6,825 bases of DNA from positions 1 to 6,825 of the forward strand of contig CAMHPW010000057.1 of assembly GCA_946187095.1 (NCBI GenBank), given 5' to 3'. The first letter of the stretch is position 1. Each line of letters begins with the position of its first letter. Both the position numbers and the translations under genes were made by a program. The notes under the pieces were generated by a model that saw only the letters and a program-made list of their open reading frames with translations, ran no database searches and was not told where the DNA came from. This DNA comes from an uncultured Clostridia bacterium (GTDB taxonomy: Bacteria > Bacillota > Clostridia > Oscillospirales > Acutalibacteraceae). This document shows, one piece after another, positions 6,777 through 6,825 of the stretch.

Positions 6777-6805
6777 ATTTTACTATTGCAAGGTCATTTT
6801 GTCAA
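6777..6805 (-). promoter_or_regulatory. Sigma-A promoter of the rnj-gdpP-rplI-dnaB-tilS cluster
   Basis: On the minus strand a perfect -35 box TTGACA (6800-6805) is followed by a 17-nt spacer and a -10 box TAAAAT (6777-6782, five of six matches to TATAAT). This is a textbook housekeeping promoter. The predicted start is the A at about 6770, which gives a leader of about 43 nt before the rnj GTG. It is the only strong promoter seen upstream of the five genes, so it probably drives the whole cluster. No open reading frame is evident in the remaining bases up to the window edge. Confidence 0.88.
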
Positions 6806-6825
6806 TGGATTTTATCCTATAATTT

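Noticed and set aside
1..6825. A new defence system, mobile element or CRISPR array
   Set aside because: All long frames with recognisable motifs are core housekeeping genes in a familiar order. There are no transposase genes, terminal repeats, spaced repeats or toxin-antitoxin-like small genes, and no gap over 100 bp that could hide one.

Overview
The window is a housekeeping gene cluster from a Gram-positive bacterium of the Bacillota, most likely class Clostridia and plausibly a Ruminococcus-like member of the Oscillospirales. The evidence is the gdpP-rplI-dnaB order typical of Firmicutes, an RNase J, a membrane-bound GdpP c-di-AMP phosphodiesterase, strong GGAGG-type Shine-Dalgarno sites and mixed ATG/GTG/TTG starts. 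The family-level placement is inference from protein style only. All genes lie on the minus strand, so transcription runs from high to low coordinates.

Layout in transcription order: a well-formed sigma-A promoter (6777-6805) and a short leader (about 6770-6728); RNase J (6727-4856, GTG start); GdpP (4828-2855, TTG start); ribosomal protein L9, rplI (2817-2365); an AT-rich hairpin that may act as a terminator or attenuator (2306-2356); the replicative helicase dnaB (2274-907); and the 5' two thirds of tilS, tRNA(Ile)-lysidine synthetase (917 to the window edge), which overlaps dnaB by 11 bp. A second promoter-like sequence with a perfect TATAAT lies inside tilS (51-79) and points to whatever follows tilS outside the window.

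Together the genes cover RNA turnover (RNase J), second-messenger and dinucleotide turnover (GdpP), ribosome structure (L9), chromosome replication (DnaB) and tRNA wobble modification (TilS). Gaps are 27, 37 and 90 bp, followed by an 11 bp overlap, so the set looks like one operon. The hairpin before dnaB could lower expression of dnaB and tilS relative to the upstream genes.

I found no mobile element, CRISPR array, defence system, RNA gene or riboswitch, and no clear undescribed system. The observations most worth checking are regulatory: the intragenic promoter in tilS, the intra-operon hairpin, the long basic N-terminal tail of RNase J, and a three-unit heptamer repeat across the gdpP stop codon. 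The long plus-strand open frames are mirrors of the real genes.
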